Assembly: GCF_039535785.1 (NCBI RefSeq)
Contig: NZ_BAAAXV010000012.1
Span: 1 to 64,000, forward strand
Origin: Nonomuraea helvata
Lineage (GTDB): Bacteria; Actinomycetota; Actinomycetes; Streptosporangiales; Streptosporangiaceae
Reading direction: 5' to 3'
DNA length: 64,000 nt
Made by a program: the position numbers and the translations under genes. How positions within the stretch are numbered: position 1 is the stretch's first letter; the number at the start of each line of letters is the position of its first letter. The notes beneath the pieces were generated by a model that worked only from the letters and a program-made list of their open reading frames with translations, had not been told where the DNA came from and ran no database searches. Shown here in pieces: positions 36,692-44,850 of this stretch.

Positions 36692-37696
36692 CTAGGGTTC
36701 AATTGTGACCTTGATGGCCGCGCCCCGGCTGACGAGGTCGATCCCGTCGAGCACCTGGGGCAGCGGCAGCCGGTGGGTGATGAGGTCGGAGACCACCACG
36801 TCGCCGGAGGCCACCAGCCGTAGCGCCTCCGCGTTGTGGGCGGGGCTGGAGCCGTTCGCGCCGACGATGGTCAGCTCGCGGTAGTGGACGAGGTTGGAGT
36901 CCAGCGTGACGAGCGGATCGTCCTTGGGCAGGCCGCCGAAGAAGCTGATCCGGGCCTGCCTGGCCGCCATCCGCACCGCCTGCTCCTGCGCCGCGCCCGA
37001 GGCCGCCGCCGTGATCACCACGTCGGCGCCGCGCCCGCCGGTCAGCTTGAGCACCTGCTCGACGGGGTCGGCGTCGATCGCCGCGTCGGGGCGTACCAGC
37101 TCGGAGGCCATCGCCAGTCGCTGCGCGTTGACGTCCACCAGGAAGACGCGGGCGGCGCCGCGCGCCCGCGCCAGGCGTACGTGCAGGCAGCCGATCGGCC
37201 CTGCGCCCATCACCACCACGTCGTCGCCCGCGCCCACGCGTGCCAGCGACTGGCCGTTCAGCACGCAGGCGAGGGGCTCGGCCACCGACGCCTCCGCGAA
37301 GCCGACGCCGGGCGGGATGGCGTTGACGCCGTTCACTGCCAGCACCTTGGCGGGGATCACCATGTACTCGGCGAAGCCGCCGTCGTAGTGGTAGCCCATC
37401 GACTCCTGGTTGGGGCAGACCGTCAGGCGGCCCCGCCGGCACTCGGGGCACGTGCCGCACGGGATCGCGGCGATCACCTGCACCCGCTCGCCCGTGTCCA
37501 CGACCTCGCCGGCGATCTCGTGGCCCATCACGCGGGGCGGCCTGATGTGGTGGTGCCCGAACTTGAGGATCTTGGCGTCGGTGCCGCACGTCGAGCAGTT
37601 CCGTACGCGGATCTTCAGCTCGCCCGGCCCGGCGACGGGCTCGGGCGCGTCCTCGATCCTGATGTCGCCGGGAGCGTGGAATCTGGCGACCTTCAT
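36692..37696 (-). CDS. Zinc-dependent polyol/alcohol dehydrogenase
   Basis: 334 residues of the medium-chain dehydrogenase type. CSTCGTDAKILKFGHHHIRP and MGHEIAGEVVDTGER give the catalytic zinc site; CGTCPECRRGRLTVC holds the four structural-zinc Cys. VVVMGAGPIGCLHVRLARAR is the nucleotide-binding motif. It is closest in layout to sorbitol/threonine/galactitol-1-phosphate dehydrogenases. Its ATG overlaps the IIA stop (ATGA), so it is in the PTS operon and should oxidise the imported polyol phosphate or its product. Specific substrate is inference. Confidence 0.85.
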   Translation of the reverse strand: MKVARFHAPGDIRIEDAPEPVAGPGELKIRVRNCSTCGTDAKILKFGHHHIRPPRVMGHEIAGEVVDTGERVQVIAAIPCGTCPECRRGRLTVCPNQESMGYHYDGGFAEYMVIPAKVLAVNGVNAIPPGVGFAEASVAEPLACVLNGQSLARVGAGDDVVVMGAGPIGCLHVRLARARGAARVFLVDVNAQRLAMASELVRPDAAIDADPVEQVLKLTGGRGADVVITAAASGAAQEQAVRMAARQARISFFGGLPKDDPLVTLDSNLVHYRELTIVGANGSSPAHNAEALRLVASGDVVVSDLITHRLPLPQVLDGIDLVSRGAAIKVTIEP

Positions 37697-38121
37697 GCTG
37701 CGAGCTCCTTCATCACCTGGGAGACCTCCGTGGCCTCGCGCAGCGCCCTGGCGCGGTCGGGGTCGAGCAGGATCTCGGCCAGCGCCGCCAGCAGCGGCAC
37801 GTGCCCGTCGTCCTTGGCCGCGATGCCGACGCAGAGCGTGACCCGCTCGCCGTCCCAGTCGACGCCGCCGGGGAAGCGCACCACGCAGATGGCGTCCCGC
37901 TTGATGTCCTCCTTGGAGGCGTTCGTCCCGTGCGGGATGGCCACGCCCTCGCCGACGTACGTGGAGATCGTCCGCTCCCGCTCGAGCATCGCCTCGACGT
38001 ACGGCTCCGCGACCGCCCTCACCTCGACCAGCGCCCGCCCGCACCGGCGGATGGCCGCGGCGCGGTCGGGGGCGCTCTCGTGCAGCAGCACGGCCCGCGG
38101 GTCGAGCAGGCCGTCACGCAT
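37693..38121 (-). CDS. PTS IIA component, mannitol/fructose type
   Basis: 142 residues from MRDGLLDPRAVLLHESAPDR. YVEAMLERERTISTYVGEGV then AIPHGTNASKEDI is the classic PTS IIA-2 block, with the phosphorylated His in IPHGT. VRFPGGVDWDGERVTLCVGI is typical of mannitol IIA (MtlF). It passes phosphate from HPr to IIB. Start overlaps the IIB stop by 8 bp; its stop overlaps the dehydrogenase start. Confidence 0.94.
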   Translation of the reverse strand: MRDGLLDPRAVLLHESAPDRAAAIRRCGRALVEVRAVAEPYVEAMLERERTISTYVGEGVAIPHGTNASKEDIKRDAICVVRFPGGVDWDGERVTLCVGIAAKDDGHVPLLAALAEILLDPDRARALREATEVSQVMKELAA

Positions 38122-38422
38122 CGACCGTGCCGCCGTTCTTGATGGTGTTGATCAGCTTGGTCACGGCGGGATCGCCGAGGAAGATCTGGAACGGCACCAG
38201 CACCTTCCCGGGGGCGGCGGCCCTGGCGCGGTCGGCGAGCCCGGCGTGGCACAGGACCACGTCGGCGTCGTCGGGGATGGAGTTCACCGGCGTGTGCTCG
38301 ACGGTGACGCCGGTCGACTTGAGCTGCTTGCGCAGCGTGGAGGCGAGCATCACGCTGCTGCCCATGCCCGCGTCGCAGGCCACGATGATCTTGCGGATGT
38401 CCTTGCTGTCGATGCCGGCCAT
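38114..38422 (-). CDS. PTS IIB component, mannitol type
   Basis: 102 residues from MAGIDSKDIRKIIVACDAGM. The phosphorylated Cys is in ACDAGMGSSVMLASTLRKQL, followed by VVLCHAGLADRARAAAP and INTIKNGGTVDA. This matches the B domain that in E. coli MtlA is fused to IIC; here it is a free protein. Located 3 bp after the IIC stop and overlapping the IIA start. Confidence 0.93.
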   Translation of the reverse strand: MAGIDSKDIRKIIVACDAGMGSSVMLASTLRKQLKSTGVTVEHTPVNSIPDDADVVLCHAGLADRARAAAPGKVLVPFQIFLGDPAVTKLINTIKNGGTVDA

Positions 38423-38425
38423 GGG

Positions 38426-39559
38426 TCAGGCCTCCCTGTTGGCGGAGTTGGTGGCGGGTTCGGTGCCGGGTTCGGTGACGGCTTCCTGCGAGCCCTCGGG
38501 CTCGTCCTTCTTCTCGCCCCTGCCGAAGCCGAGCAGGACCGCGGCGACGGCGAACGACACGCCCGCGGCCACGAGGATCCCCAGGCTGGAGCCGAGCCAG
38601 CCGCCCTTGGGAGTGACCGCGATGTAGGCGAAGATGCTGCCGGGCGACGGCGTGGCGACCAGGCCGGCCCCGGTGACCATGAACGTGAACACCCCGGCCG
38701 CGCCGCCCGCGATGACGGCCAGGATCAGGCGGGGCTTCATGAGCACGTACGGGAAGTAGATCTCGTGGATCCCGCCGAAGAAGTGGATGATCATCGCGGC
38801 GGGCACGCTCGGGCGCAGCTGGCGCGGGCCGAACAGCAGGTACGCCAGCAGCAGGCCGAGGCCGGGCCCCGGGTTCGACTCCAGCATGAACAGGATCGAC
38901 TTGCCCGTCTCCGCCGCCTGGGCGACGCCGAGCGGGCCGAGCACGCCGTGGTTGATGGCGTTGTTCAGGAACAGCACCTTGGCGGGCTCGATCAGCACGG
39001 AGGCGACCGGGAGCAGGTTGTGGCCGATCAGCCAGCTGACCGCGTGGCCGGCGGCGGTGGTGACCGTCTGGACGATCGGGCCGATGCCGAGCATCCCGAC
39101 CACGGCCATGGCGCCGCCCACGATGCCCGCGGAGAAGTTGTCCACGAGCATCTCGAACCCGGCCTTGGTCCGTTCCTCCGTGAACTTGTCCACATATTTC
39201 AGGATCAGGGCGGTGAGTGGGCCGATGATCATGGCGCCGAGGAACATCGGGGCCTCCGTGCCCACCACGACGCCCATCACCGCCACCGCGCCCACGACCG
39301 CGCCGCGCTGCCCGTGCACCATCCGGCCGCCGGTGTAGGCGATGAGGATGGGGAGCAGGGTCGAGATGATCGGGCTGACCATCTTCGCGAGCGTCTCGTT
39401 GGGCAGCCAGCCGGTCGGGATGAAGAGCGCGGTGATCAGGCCCCAGGCGATGAACGCGCCGATGTTCGGCATGATCATGCCGGCCAGGTGGCCGCCGATG
39501 CGCTGGATGGTGGCCTTGACACCGGTTCCGGTGACCGGGGGAGTGTAACTGTCGGCCAT
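38426..39559 (-). CDS. mtlA: PTS mannitol-type permease IIC
   Basis: 377 residues. MIMPNIGAFIAWGLITALFI then PTGWLPNETLAKMVSPI closely follows E. coli MtlA. GFEMLVDNFSAGIVGG, EPAKVLFLNNAINHGVLGPL and GGIHEIYFPYVLMKPRLILA are the substrate-site motifs. The C-terminus (from about residue 350) is a charged tail instead of the fused IIB domain. It imports and phosphorylates mannitol or a similar hexitol across the plasma membrane. Ribosome site GAAGGAG. Expression likely controlled by the DeoR gene of the operon. Confidence 0.94.
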   Translation of the reverse strand: MADSYTPPVTGTGVKATIQRIGGHLAGMIMPNIGAFIAWGLITALFIPTGWLPNETLAKMVSPIISTLLPILIAYTGGRMVHGQRGAVVGAVAVMGVVVGTEAPMFLGAMIIGPLTALILKYVDKFTEERTKAGFEMLVDNFSAGIVGGAMAVVGMLGIGPIVQTVTTAAGHAVSWLIGHNLLPVASVLIEPAKVLFLNNAINHGVLGPLGVAQAAETGKSILFMLESNPGPGLGLLLAYLLFGPRQLRPSVPAAMIIHFFGGIHEIYFPYVLMKPRLILAVIAGGAAGVFTFMVTGAGLVATPSPGSIFAYIAVTPKGGWLGSSLGILVAAGVSFAVAAVLLGFGRGEKKDEPEGSQEAVTEPGTEPATNSANREA

Positions 39560-39592
39560 GGGACTTGCTCCTTCGGGGGGATGAGCAGTTGA

Positions 39593-40573
39593 TCAGCCGC
39601 TGTGCTGGGTCAGAGGGGTTCCTGCGGAGGTGAGGAGGCGGGACGGGTCCGGCGGGCCGACGGTGACGGCCGCGGGGTCGATGACGGCGGCGTCGATGTC
39701 GGCAGGGCCCGGCATGCGGCTGCCGGGCAGGCGGACCGCCGCGGCGCCCCAGGCCAGCGCCCGCGCCAGCGCGCCGGGGCCGTGCCCGCCGCCGGCGAGA
39801 AAACCGGCCAGCATGGCGTCGCCGGCGCCGACGGAGCTGCGCGGCTCGGTGACGGGGGCCTCGCCGTACCAGATGCCCTGGTCCTCGACGAGCACGGCGC
39901 CGTCGGCGCCGAGGCTGGCCAGCACGGTACGCGCGCCCGCGGCCCGCAGCTTGCCGGCGGCCTCCACCACGTCGCCGAGGCGGCGGATGGGCATGCCGGT
40001 GACGCCGGAGAGCTCCTCGAGGTTCGGCTTGACCAGCGCGGGCGCGGCGCCGAGCGCGCTGGCGAGCGCCGCGCCGCTGGTGTCGACCGCCACGTGGATA
40101 CCCGCCCCCGCGAACCTGCGGCACAGCCGGGCGTAGACGTCGGCCGGGACCTCCGGGGGCAGGCTGCCCGAGGCGACCACCCAGTCGGCCTCATGGGCGG
40201 CGGCGAGCACGGCGTCGGCGACCGTGTCCAGCTCGCCGGCCGACAGCGCCGTGCCCGGCTCGTTGATCTTGGTGATGGTGCCGTCCGGCTCGGCCAGCGT
40301 GACGTTCGACCTGGTCGGGCCGGCCACCGGGACGGTGACCATGTCGAGCCCCTCCGCCGCGAGGAGCCGTACGAGCTGCCTGCCCTCGTCGCCGCCGAAC
40401 GGCACCACCGCCCGGCTCGCCACGGCGTTGGCCAGCAGCGCGCGTGAGACGTTCACGCCCTTGCCACCGGGGTCCAGGCGGGCGGCCGCGGCGCGGATGA
40501 CCGTGCCGCGGTCGAGCGCGGCGATCTCGATGGTCCGGTCGAGGCTCGGGTTGAGCGTCAGGGTGAGGATCAT
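39593..40573 (-). CDS. 1-phosphofructokinase (PfkB family)
   Basis: 326 residues from MILTLTLNPSLDRTIEIAAL. DPGGKGVNVSRALLANAVAS is PfkB signature 1, and SSVGAGDAMLAGFLAGGGHG is signature 2 with the catalytic Asp. The N-terminal ILTLTLNPSLD marks the FruK/LacC/tagatose-6-phosphate kinase branch. It converts fructose 1-phosphate, or a related ketose phosphate made by the operon's dehydrogenase, to the bisphosphate. Its ATG overlaps the DeoR stop (ATGA). Confidence 0.92.
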   Translation of the reverse strand: MILTLTLNPSLDRTIEIAALDRGTVIRAAAARLDPGGKGVNVSRALLANAVASRAVVPFGGDEGRQLVRLLAAEGLDMVTVPVAGPTRSNVTLAEPDGTITKINEPGTALSAGELDTVADAVLAAAHEADWVVASGSLPPEVPADVYARLCRRFAGAGIHVAVDTSGAALASALGAAPALVKPNLEELSGVTGMPIRRLGDVVEAAGKLRAAGARTVLASLGADGAVLVEDQGIWYGEAPVTEPRSSVGAGDAMLAGFLAGGGHGPGALARALAWGAAAVRLPGSRMPGPADIDAAVIDPAAVTVGPPDPSRLLTSAGTPLTQHSG

Positions 40574-41331
40574 GCCCTGATCACCTCCGGGCCCGCCGCC
40601 GCGAGGTCGGCGGCCAGGGCGACGTCCAGCCCGGTGTCGGAGATCACCACGTCGATCTCGCCCAGTTCGGCGAACCTCGCCAGGTACGTGTTCGTGAACT
40701 TCGTGTGGTCGGCCAGCAGCACGCTGCGCTGCGCGGCCTTGACCATGGCCCGCTTGATCGCCGCCTCCGCCGGGTCGGGCGTGGTCAGCCCCCTGGTCAG
40801 CGAGCAGCCGTTGGTCGCCATGAAGGCCACGTCCACGTTGAGACCGGCCAGCGGGCGCAGCGCCCAGTCGTCGACCGTGGCGAGCGTCTTGCCGCGCACC
40901 CGGCCGCCCAGCATGATCACGTGCAGGTTGGCGCGGGCGGCCAGCGCGGTGGCCAGCGGCGGCGAGTTCACCACGACGGTGAGCTCGCGGTCGGCGGGCA
41001 GCACCTTGACCAGGCGGCCCGTGGTGGTGCCCGCGTCGATGATCACGGAGCCGTCCTCGGGCAGCTCGGACAGCGCGGCCTTGGCGATGCGCTCCTTCTC
41101 GGCGGTCAGGACCTCGTCGCGGGCGGCCAGCGCGGGCTCGAACCCGAGGCGCTCCACGGGGATCGCGCCCCCGTGCACCCGGCGCAGCACGCCCGCCCGC
41201 TCCAGCGACGTGAGGTCGCGGCGGATCGTCTCGGTGGTCACGTCGAGCTCGGCGGCCAGCGTCACCACGTCGACGCGGCCCGCGGCCCGCGCCCTGCGCA
41301 GGATCTCCTGCTGCCGCTCCTCGGCGTACAT
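40570..41331 (-). CDS. DeoR/GlpR-family transcriptional repressor
   Basis: 253 residues from MYAEERQQEILRRARAAGRV. HTH: DVVTLAAELDVTTETIRRDL then TSLERAGVLRRVHGGAIPVE, the standard DeoR opening. The DeoRC sensor has IIDAGTTTGRLVKVLPADRE, MLGGRVRGKTLATVDDWALR and VLLADHTKFTNTYLARFAEL. DeoR proteins sense phosphorylated sugars; the ligand here is probably fructose 1-phosphate or the imported polyol phosphate. First gene of the eight-gene PTS operon, with a dyad candidate at 41353-41381 upstream. Confidence 0.93.
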   Translation of the reverse strand: MYAEERQQEILRRARAAGRVDVVTLAAELDVTTETIRRDLTSLERAGVLRRVHGGAIPVERLGFEPALAARDEVLTAEKERIAKAALSELPEDGSVIIDAGTTTGRLVKVLPADRELTVVVNSPPLATALAARANLHVIMLGGRVRGKTLATVDDWALRPLAGLNVDVAFMATNGCSLTRGLTTPDPAEAAIKRAMVKAAQRSVLLADHTKFTNTYLARFAELGEIDVVISDTGLDVALAADLAAAGPEVIRA

Positions 41332-41352
41332 GATGTTGGTTCACCGCCGTTT

Positions 41353-41381
41353 CGGGTTGGTTTCTTCTGTATTTGAACCCG
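41353..41381. promoter_or_regulatory. Dyad CGGGTT-n17-AACCCG upstream of the PTS operon
   Basis: CGGGTT (41353-41358) and AACCCG (41376-41381) are perfect inverted arms, each flanked by TT. They lie between the DeoR start (41331) and the divergent secreted hydrolase (41420), in an A/T-richer patch that is the only obvious promoter space. A DeoR operator here is plausible but unproven. Confidence 0.35.
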
Positions 41382-41419
41382 TTTTCGTTGGACGGTCAAG
41401 GGCTGGTAGGTATAGGCGA

Positions 41420-42274
41420 ATGCGAAGCAAGCCCCTGGCCGCCGCGGCGGCAGCCGTACCCCTCGTCGTCGGGCTCGCCGCGCCCGCGTATGCCGCTCCG
41501 AAGGTCCCCCCGGGCACCACGGCGTCGTGGCTGGTGTTCGACCGGCAGGTCGGGAAGTTCGTGGCCACCCGGAACGCGCACAGGAAGTTCCGCTCCGCCT
41601 CGGTCGTCAAGATCCTCATCGCGATCGACTACCTGGAGCGGCGCAAGAGCGTGCCCGCCGCTGACGCCAGGCTCCTGAAGGTCATGCTGCGCTCCAGCGA
41701 CGACGACGCGGCCTCGACGTTCTGGGACCGCGACGGCAAGGGGCAGATCGTCGTGCGCATGGCGCGCAAGCTCGGCCTGTCCGACACCGCGCCGCCGCCC
41801 GCCTCGCAGCCCGGGTTCTGGGGTTACACCTCGCTGAGCGCGTACGACATCGTGCGGACCTACCGCTACCTGCTCGACCGGGCCGACAGCCGGGTCAGGG
41901 ACACGATCCTCGGCCACCTGCGGCAGTCCACGCCGTGCGGGACCGACGGCTTCGACCAGACGTTCGGCATCCCCGACGCGGTGCCGCGGCCGTGGGCGGT
42001 CAAGCAGGGCTGGTCGGGCTTCGGCACGACCCCGCCCACGCGCTGCTCCGACGCCAGGGCCGTCGGGGCGCCCATCTCGTGGATCTCCCGGCGGGCCGTC
42101 GGCTCGGGGGTGCCCGACTACGGCCGCCCGGTGCTGCATACGACGGGGCTGGTGGGCAAGAACGACCGGTACGTCATGGCGGTGCTGACGGCGCACCCGG
42201 CGGGCGGCGCGTGGAGCGCCTCCGTCAAGCGCATCACCACGCTGACGAGCGAGCTGTACCGCGGTCTGTCCTAG
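41420..42274 (+). CDS. Secreted serine beta-lactamase-like hydrolase
   Basis: 284 residues from MRSKPLAAAAAAVPLVVGLA, a signal peptide ending APAYA. FRSASVVKILIAIDYLE contains S-V-V-K, the S-x-x-K nucleophile motif of beta-lactamase/DD-peptidase folds. SSDDDAASTFWD sits where the S-x-N motif is expected, and RPWAVKQGWSGF gives the K-x-G motif. A lone exported protein of this type may hydrolyse beta-lactams or a peptidoglycan link; activity is not certain. Divergent from the PTS operon. Confidence 0.7.
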   Translation: MRSKPLAAAAAAVPLVVGLAAPAYAAPKVPPGTTASWLVFDRQVGKFVATRNAHRKFRSASVVKILIAIDYLERRKSVPAADARLLKVMLRSSDDDAASTFWDRDGKGQIVVRMARKLGLSDTAPPPASQPGFWGYTSLSAYDIVRTYRYLLDRADSRVRDTILGHLRQSTPCGTDGFDQTFGIPDAVPRPWAVKQGWSGFGTTPPTRCSDARAVGAPISWISRRAVGSGVPDYGRPVLHTTGLVGKNDRYVMAVLTAHPAGGAWSASVKRITTLTSELYRGLS

Positions 42275-42296
42275 ACGCCCGCAGCGAAGGAGACCT

Positions 42297-43022
42297 ATGG
42301 GCGACAGCGTGTCGTTGGCCCAGCTTGTCCATCGCCTGGAAGCGGTGGTGGATGACCTACGGGGCATCCCGGTCGACGTCGAGCGGGTGGATGACGATGC
42401 GCTCGTCCGGGAGCAGATCGCGCAGGTCGTCCCCGCGGCCGGCGAACTGCGCGCCATGCAGCCTCTGAGCGCGACGGAGAAGGGCTCCGAGGAGCAGAGG
42501 AGCAGGCGCAGGGTGCTCGATGCCCTGGAGCGTGGCATGACGATGCGCACGATCGTCCACGCGAGCGTGCTGGACGACCCTCGCAAGGCGGCCCGGATCA
42601 GGCAGTTGCACGCCTCCGGTGACCTGCACCGGGTCGTCGACGAGCCGATGCAACAGGTGATCATCTTCGATCGCGCTGTGGCGTTCCTGCGGATGACCCC
42701 CTTCACCTACGCGCCGGGCACGTTGGTGATCAGGCAGCAGAGTCTCCTCGCCACTCTCATCGACCTGTTCGAGCGGACCTGGGCGACGGCCAGGGAGCTC
42801 GACGAGCCGACGCACCGACTGAGTGCCCGCGAACGCGAGGTGCTCGCCCTGATCGCGGAGGGGCGCTCCAACGGCGCCGTCGCGCGCGCCCTGTCGATCA
42901 CGGAGGCGGCTGTCGGCAAGCACGTCGCCAGCCTGTTCGCCAAGCTCGAGCTGCCCGAAACCGCTGACGACAACCGGCGGGTGCTGGCGGTGCTCGCCTA
43001 CCTGCGCGGCACGGTGAGGTAG
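42297..43022 (+). CDS. LuxR-family transcriptional regulator
   Basis: 241 residues. The C-terminal LuxR/NarL HTH has LSAREREVLALIAEGRSNGA then VARALSITEAAVGKHVASLF. The N-terminal ~170 residues resemble the TrmB/phospholipase-D-like sensor seen in actinobacterial LuxR proteins (MTMRTIVHASVLDDPRKAAR; PMQQVIIFDRAVAFLRMTPF). No receiver Asp site, so it is not a standard response regulator. Signal unknown. It follows the secreted hydrolase by 22 bp and may be co-transcribed. Confidence 0.85.
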   Translation: MGDSVSLAQLVHRLEAVVDDLRGIPVDVERVDDDALVREQIAQVVPAAGELRAMQPLSATEKGSEEQRSRRRVLDALERGMTMRTIVHASVLDDPRKAARIRQLHASGDLHRVVDEPMQQVIIFDRAVAFLRMTPFTYAPGTLVIRQQSLLATLIDLFERTWATARELDEPTHRLSAREREVLALIAEGRSNGAVARALSITEAAVGKHVASLFAKLELPETADDNRRVLAVLAYLRGTVR

Positions 43023-43091
43023 GGCCAAGCCCACCGCGATCTCGCCCTAGCCCCCGCGCACGCGGAATCCCGGGCGAAGTTCAATGACGTC

Positions 43092-43628
43092 GTGCAAAGA
43101 ATGACTGGATTACTGATCGGCGCGATCTTCGGCGCGGTTTTCGTCGTCGTCAACGCGCAGAGCCCGCTGAACGCCGTGACCGTCAACCTTCTGCGGGCAG
43201 CCGCCTGCCTGGCGGCCGCGAGCGTCATCGCCATGTGGTTCGCCACCGCCCGGAGAGAGCGGCCCGCCGCGGGATCGCAGCGGAACATGTTCGGCCGCGG
43301 ATACCTGGTCGTCGTCGCCGCCGAGGCGATCCTGCTCTTCGGCGGGCTTCGGGTGCTGGCCGCCTTGGGAGGTCCCGAACAGGCCAACGTGGCGTGGGTG
43401 GCCTTGGTGGTTGGCGTGCATTTCATCGCGTTGGCGCCGATCTGGAAGGACCGGGGGATCGCCGTGCCCGGGGTGGTTCTCACCCTGCTGGGCACCGGTG
43501 GCCTGGTTCTGGCCTTGACGGCCGCCGTCGCCTGGGTACCGTTCGTCAGCGGCGTGCTGTCCGGGGTGGTGCTGCTGATCGGCGCGGTCTCCTTCGGCTG
43601 GCGCACTGTGACGACCCGGACGGTCTAG
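43092..43628 (+). CDS. Small multi-pass membrane protein
   Basis: 178 residues (GTG 43092, or ATG 43101). Five hydrophobic segments, starting MTGLLIGAIFGAVFVVVNAQ and including VVVAAEAILLFGGLRVLAAL and VALVVGVHFIALAPIWKDRG. No enzymatic motif. Similar small actinobacterial membrane proteins are annotated only as hypothetical. Its end meets a phosphotransferase remnant. Confidence 0.7.
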   Translation: MQRMTGLLIGAIFGAVFVVVNAQSPLNAVTVNLLRAAACLAAASVIAMWFATARRERPAAGSQRNMFGRGYLVVVAAEAILLFGGLRVLAALGGPEQANVAWVALVVGVHFIALAPIWKDRGIAVPGVVLTLLGTGGLVLALTAAVAWVPFVSGVLSGVVLLIGAVSFGWRTVTTRTV

Positions 43629-43990
43629 CACTCATCGCCGACGGCAGGCGCGCGTTCGTCAAGGCGGCCAGTTCGCTCGTGTCGCCTGGCACGGCGCGGT
43701 TCCACCGCCGGGAGATCGAGGTCTCCCGGCTGCTCCCCGGTGAGGTGCCGGTGCCCCGGTTGCTCGACGCCGCAGCCGCTGAGCGAGGAGCATCCGCTGA
43801 CCCGCGACCTCGGCCCGGAACCGGTCAACGCCTTCCTCGCCGTGCACGCCGGCTTCCTGCTGCGGCTGGCGGCCGATGCCGGGCCGGGCGCCGACCGCCA
43901 TCTGGTCGGCATGGCCACCGTGCTGGGCAAGCATCGCTGCACTGGCTGCGGCAGCGGCTGCGGGCACGACTGCCTAAGAAGGCGTCCGGC
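43629..43990 (+). pseudogene. Aminoglycoside-phosphotransferase-like remnant, deleted and frameshifted
   Basis: The first frame reads LIADGRRAFVKAASSLVSPG then TARFHRREIEVSRLLPGEVP and VPRLLDA, the N-lobe Lys and helix of APH-family kinases. After an internal deletion a second frame reads LTRDLGPEPVNAFLAVHAGF then LLRLAADAGPGADRHLVGMA, the C-terminal helices. A third gives ASLHWLRQRLRARL. The catalytic loop (HxDxxxxN) is gone. The convergent MmcQ gene overlaps its end. Confidence 0.6.
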
Positions 43991-44336
43991 CGGCTTGCAG
44001 AGCCTCCTGCTCCACGCGCACCTTCTTCGGCACGCACATCCGCCAGGCCTCCAGCACCAGCTCCCGCATCTCGGCCACGTCGAGGGCGGCCACGCGCGCC
44101 ACCACCCAGTTGAAGCGCATGTCGGACTCCCTCGGCATGAGGAACCTGTCCGGCTCGGCCGCCACCAGCGCCGCGCGCTCCTCCTTCGGAAACCCGAAGC
44201 CCATCAGCGTCTCGTCCCGCGAGAACGCCACGTAGACGATCTTGCCGACCCGGAATTTCACCCGGTCCCGGATGAGGTGCTCCGAGGAGCGTGGGAGCGT
44301 GCGCGCGAACTGCCGTACATCGTCGACTGTGAACAC
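43974..44336 (-). CDS. MmcQ/YjbR-family protein
   Basis: 120 residues from a GTG before FTVDDVRQFARTLPRSSEHL. KFRVGKIVYVAFSRDETLMG then FGFPKEERAALVAAEPDRFL and RFNWVVARVAALDVAEMREL fit the MmcQ/YjbR double-wing DNA-binding-like fold. Members are small cytoplasmic proteins of unclear role. The C-terminus extends over the phosphotransferase remnant. Confidence 0.85.
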   Translation of the reverse strand: MFTVDDVRQFARTLPRSSEHLIRDRVKFRVGKIVYVAFSRDETLMGFGFPKEERAALVAAEPDRFLMPRESDMRFNWVVARVAALDVAEMRELVLEAWRMCVPKKVRVEQEALQAGRTPS

Positions 44337-44346
44337 GCGGCAAACG

Positions 44347-44763
44347 TTACTGGTTGCCCTCCGCGGCCGAAATGTCGGCGAGCGCCGAGTTGGGGTCGCG
44401 TTCGAGGGCGAGGTCGCCGAGGCTGACGATGCCGACCGCGCGGCCGTCCTCGACCACCGGCAGGCGCCGCACGGCGTGCGAGCGCATGAGCTGGACCGCC
44501 TGGTCGATGCTGGTGTCCGGGCCGACGGCCTCGACGTAGGGGCTGCAGGCCTCGCGTACCGGAGTCCCGGGGGCCTTGTCCGCCGCGACGACGCGCACGG
44601 TGATGTCGCGGTCGGTGATGATGCCCTGCATCCGCCCGTTGTCGTTGACGATGACGGCGCCCGCGTCGTTGTCGCGCATGAGCGCCGCCGCGACGGACAC
44701 CGGCTGGTCGGCCTCAACCGTCGCGGGGTGGGACGTCATTACATCGGCCACGGTCTTCGCCAT
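44347..44763 (-). CDS. CBS-domain pair protein
   Basis: 138 residues from MAKTVADVMTSHPATVEADQ. Two CBS motifs: AAALMRDNDAGAVIVNDNGR then MQGIITDRDITVRVVA, and AVQLMRSHAVRRLPVVEDGR then AVGIVSLGDLALERD. A Bateman pair binds adenine nucleotides and often acts as a stress or energy sensor, as in stand-alone actinobacterial hypoxic-response proteins. 10 bp upstream (in transcription downstream) of the MmcQ gene; co-transcription possible. Confidence 0.92.
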   Translation of the reverse strand: MAKTVADVMTSHPATVEADQPVSVAAALMRDNDAGAVIVNDNGRMQGIITDRDITVRVVAADKAPGTPVREACSPYVEAVGPDTSIDQAVQLMRSHAVRRLPVVEDGRAVGIVSLGDLALERDPNSALADISAAEGNQ

Positions 44764-44850
44764 GGGAATCCTCCTGCTAGAGCGGTCCAGCCGACCCTCT
44801 ACCCGGGCGGATAGGCGATTCACGGGACTTTGTCGTGTCTCTGCGTTCGG

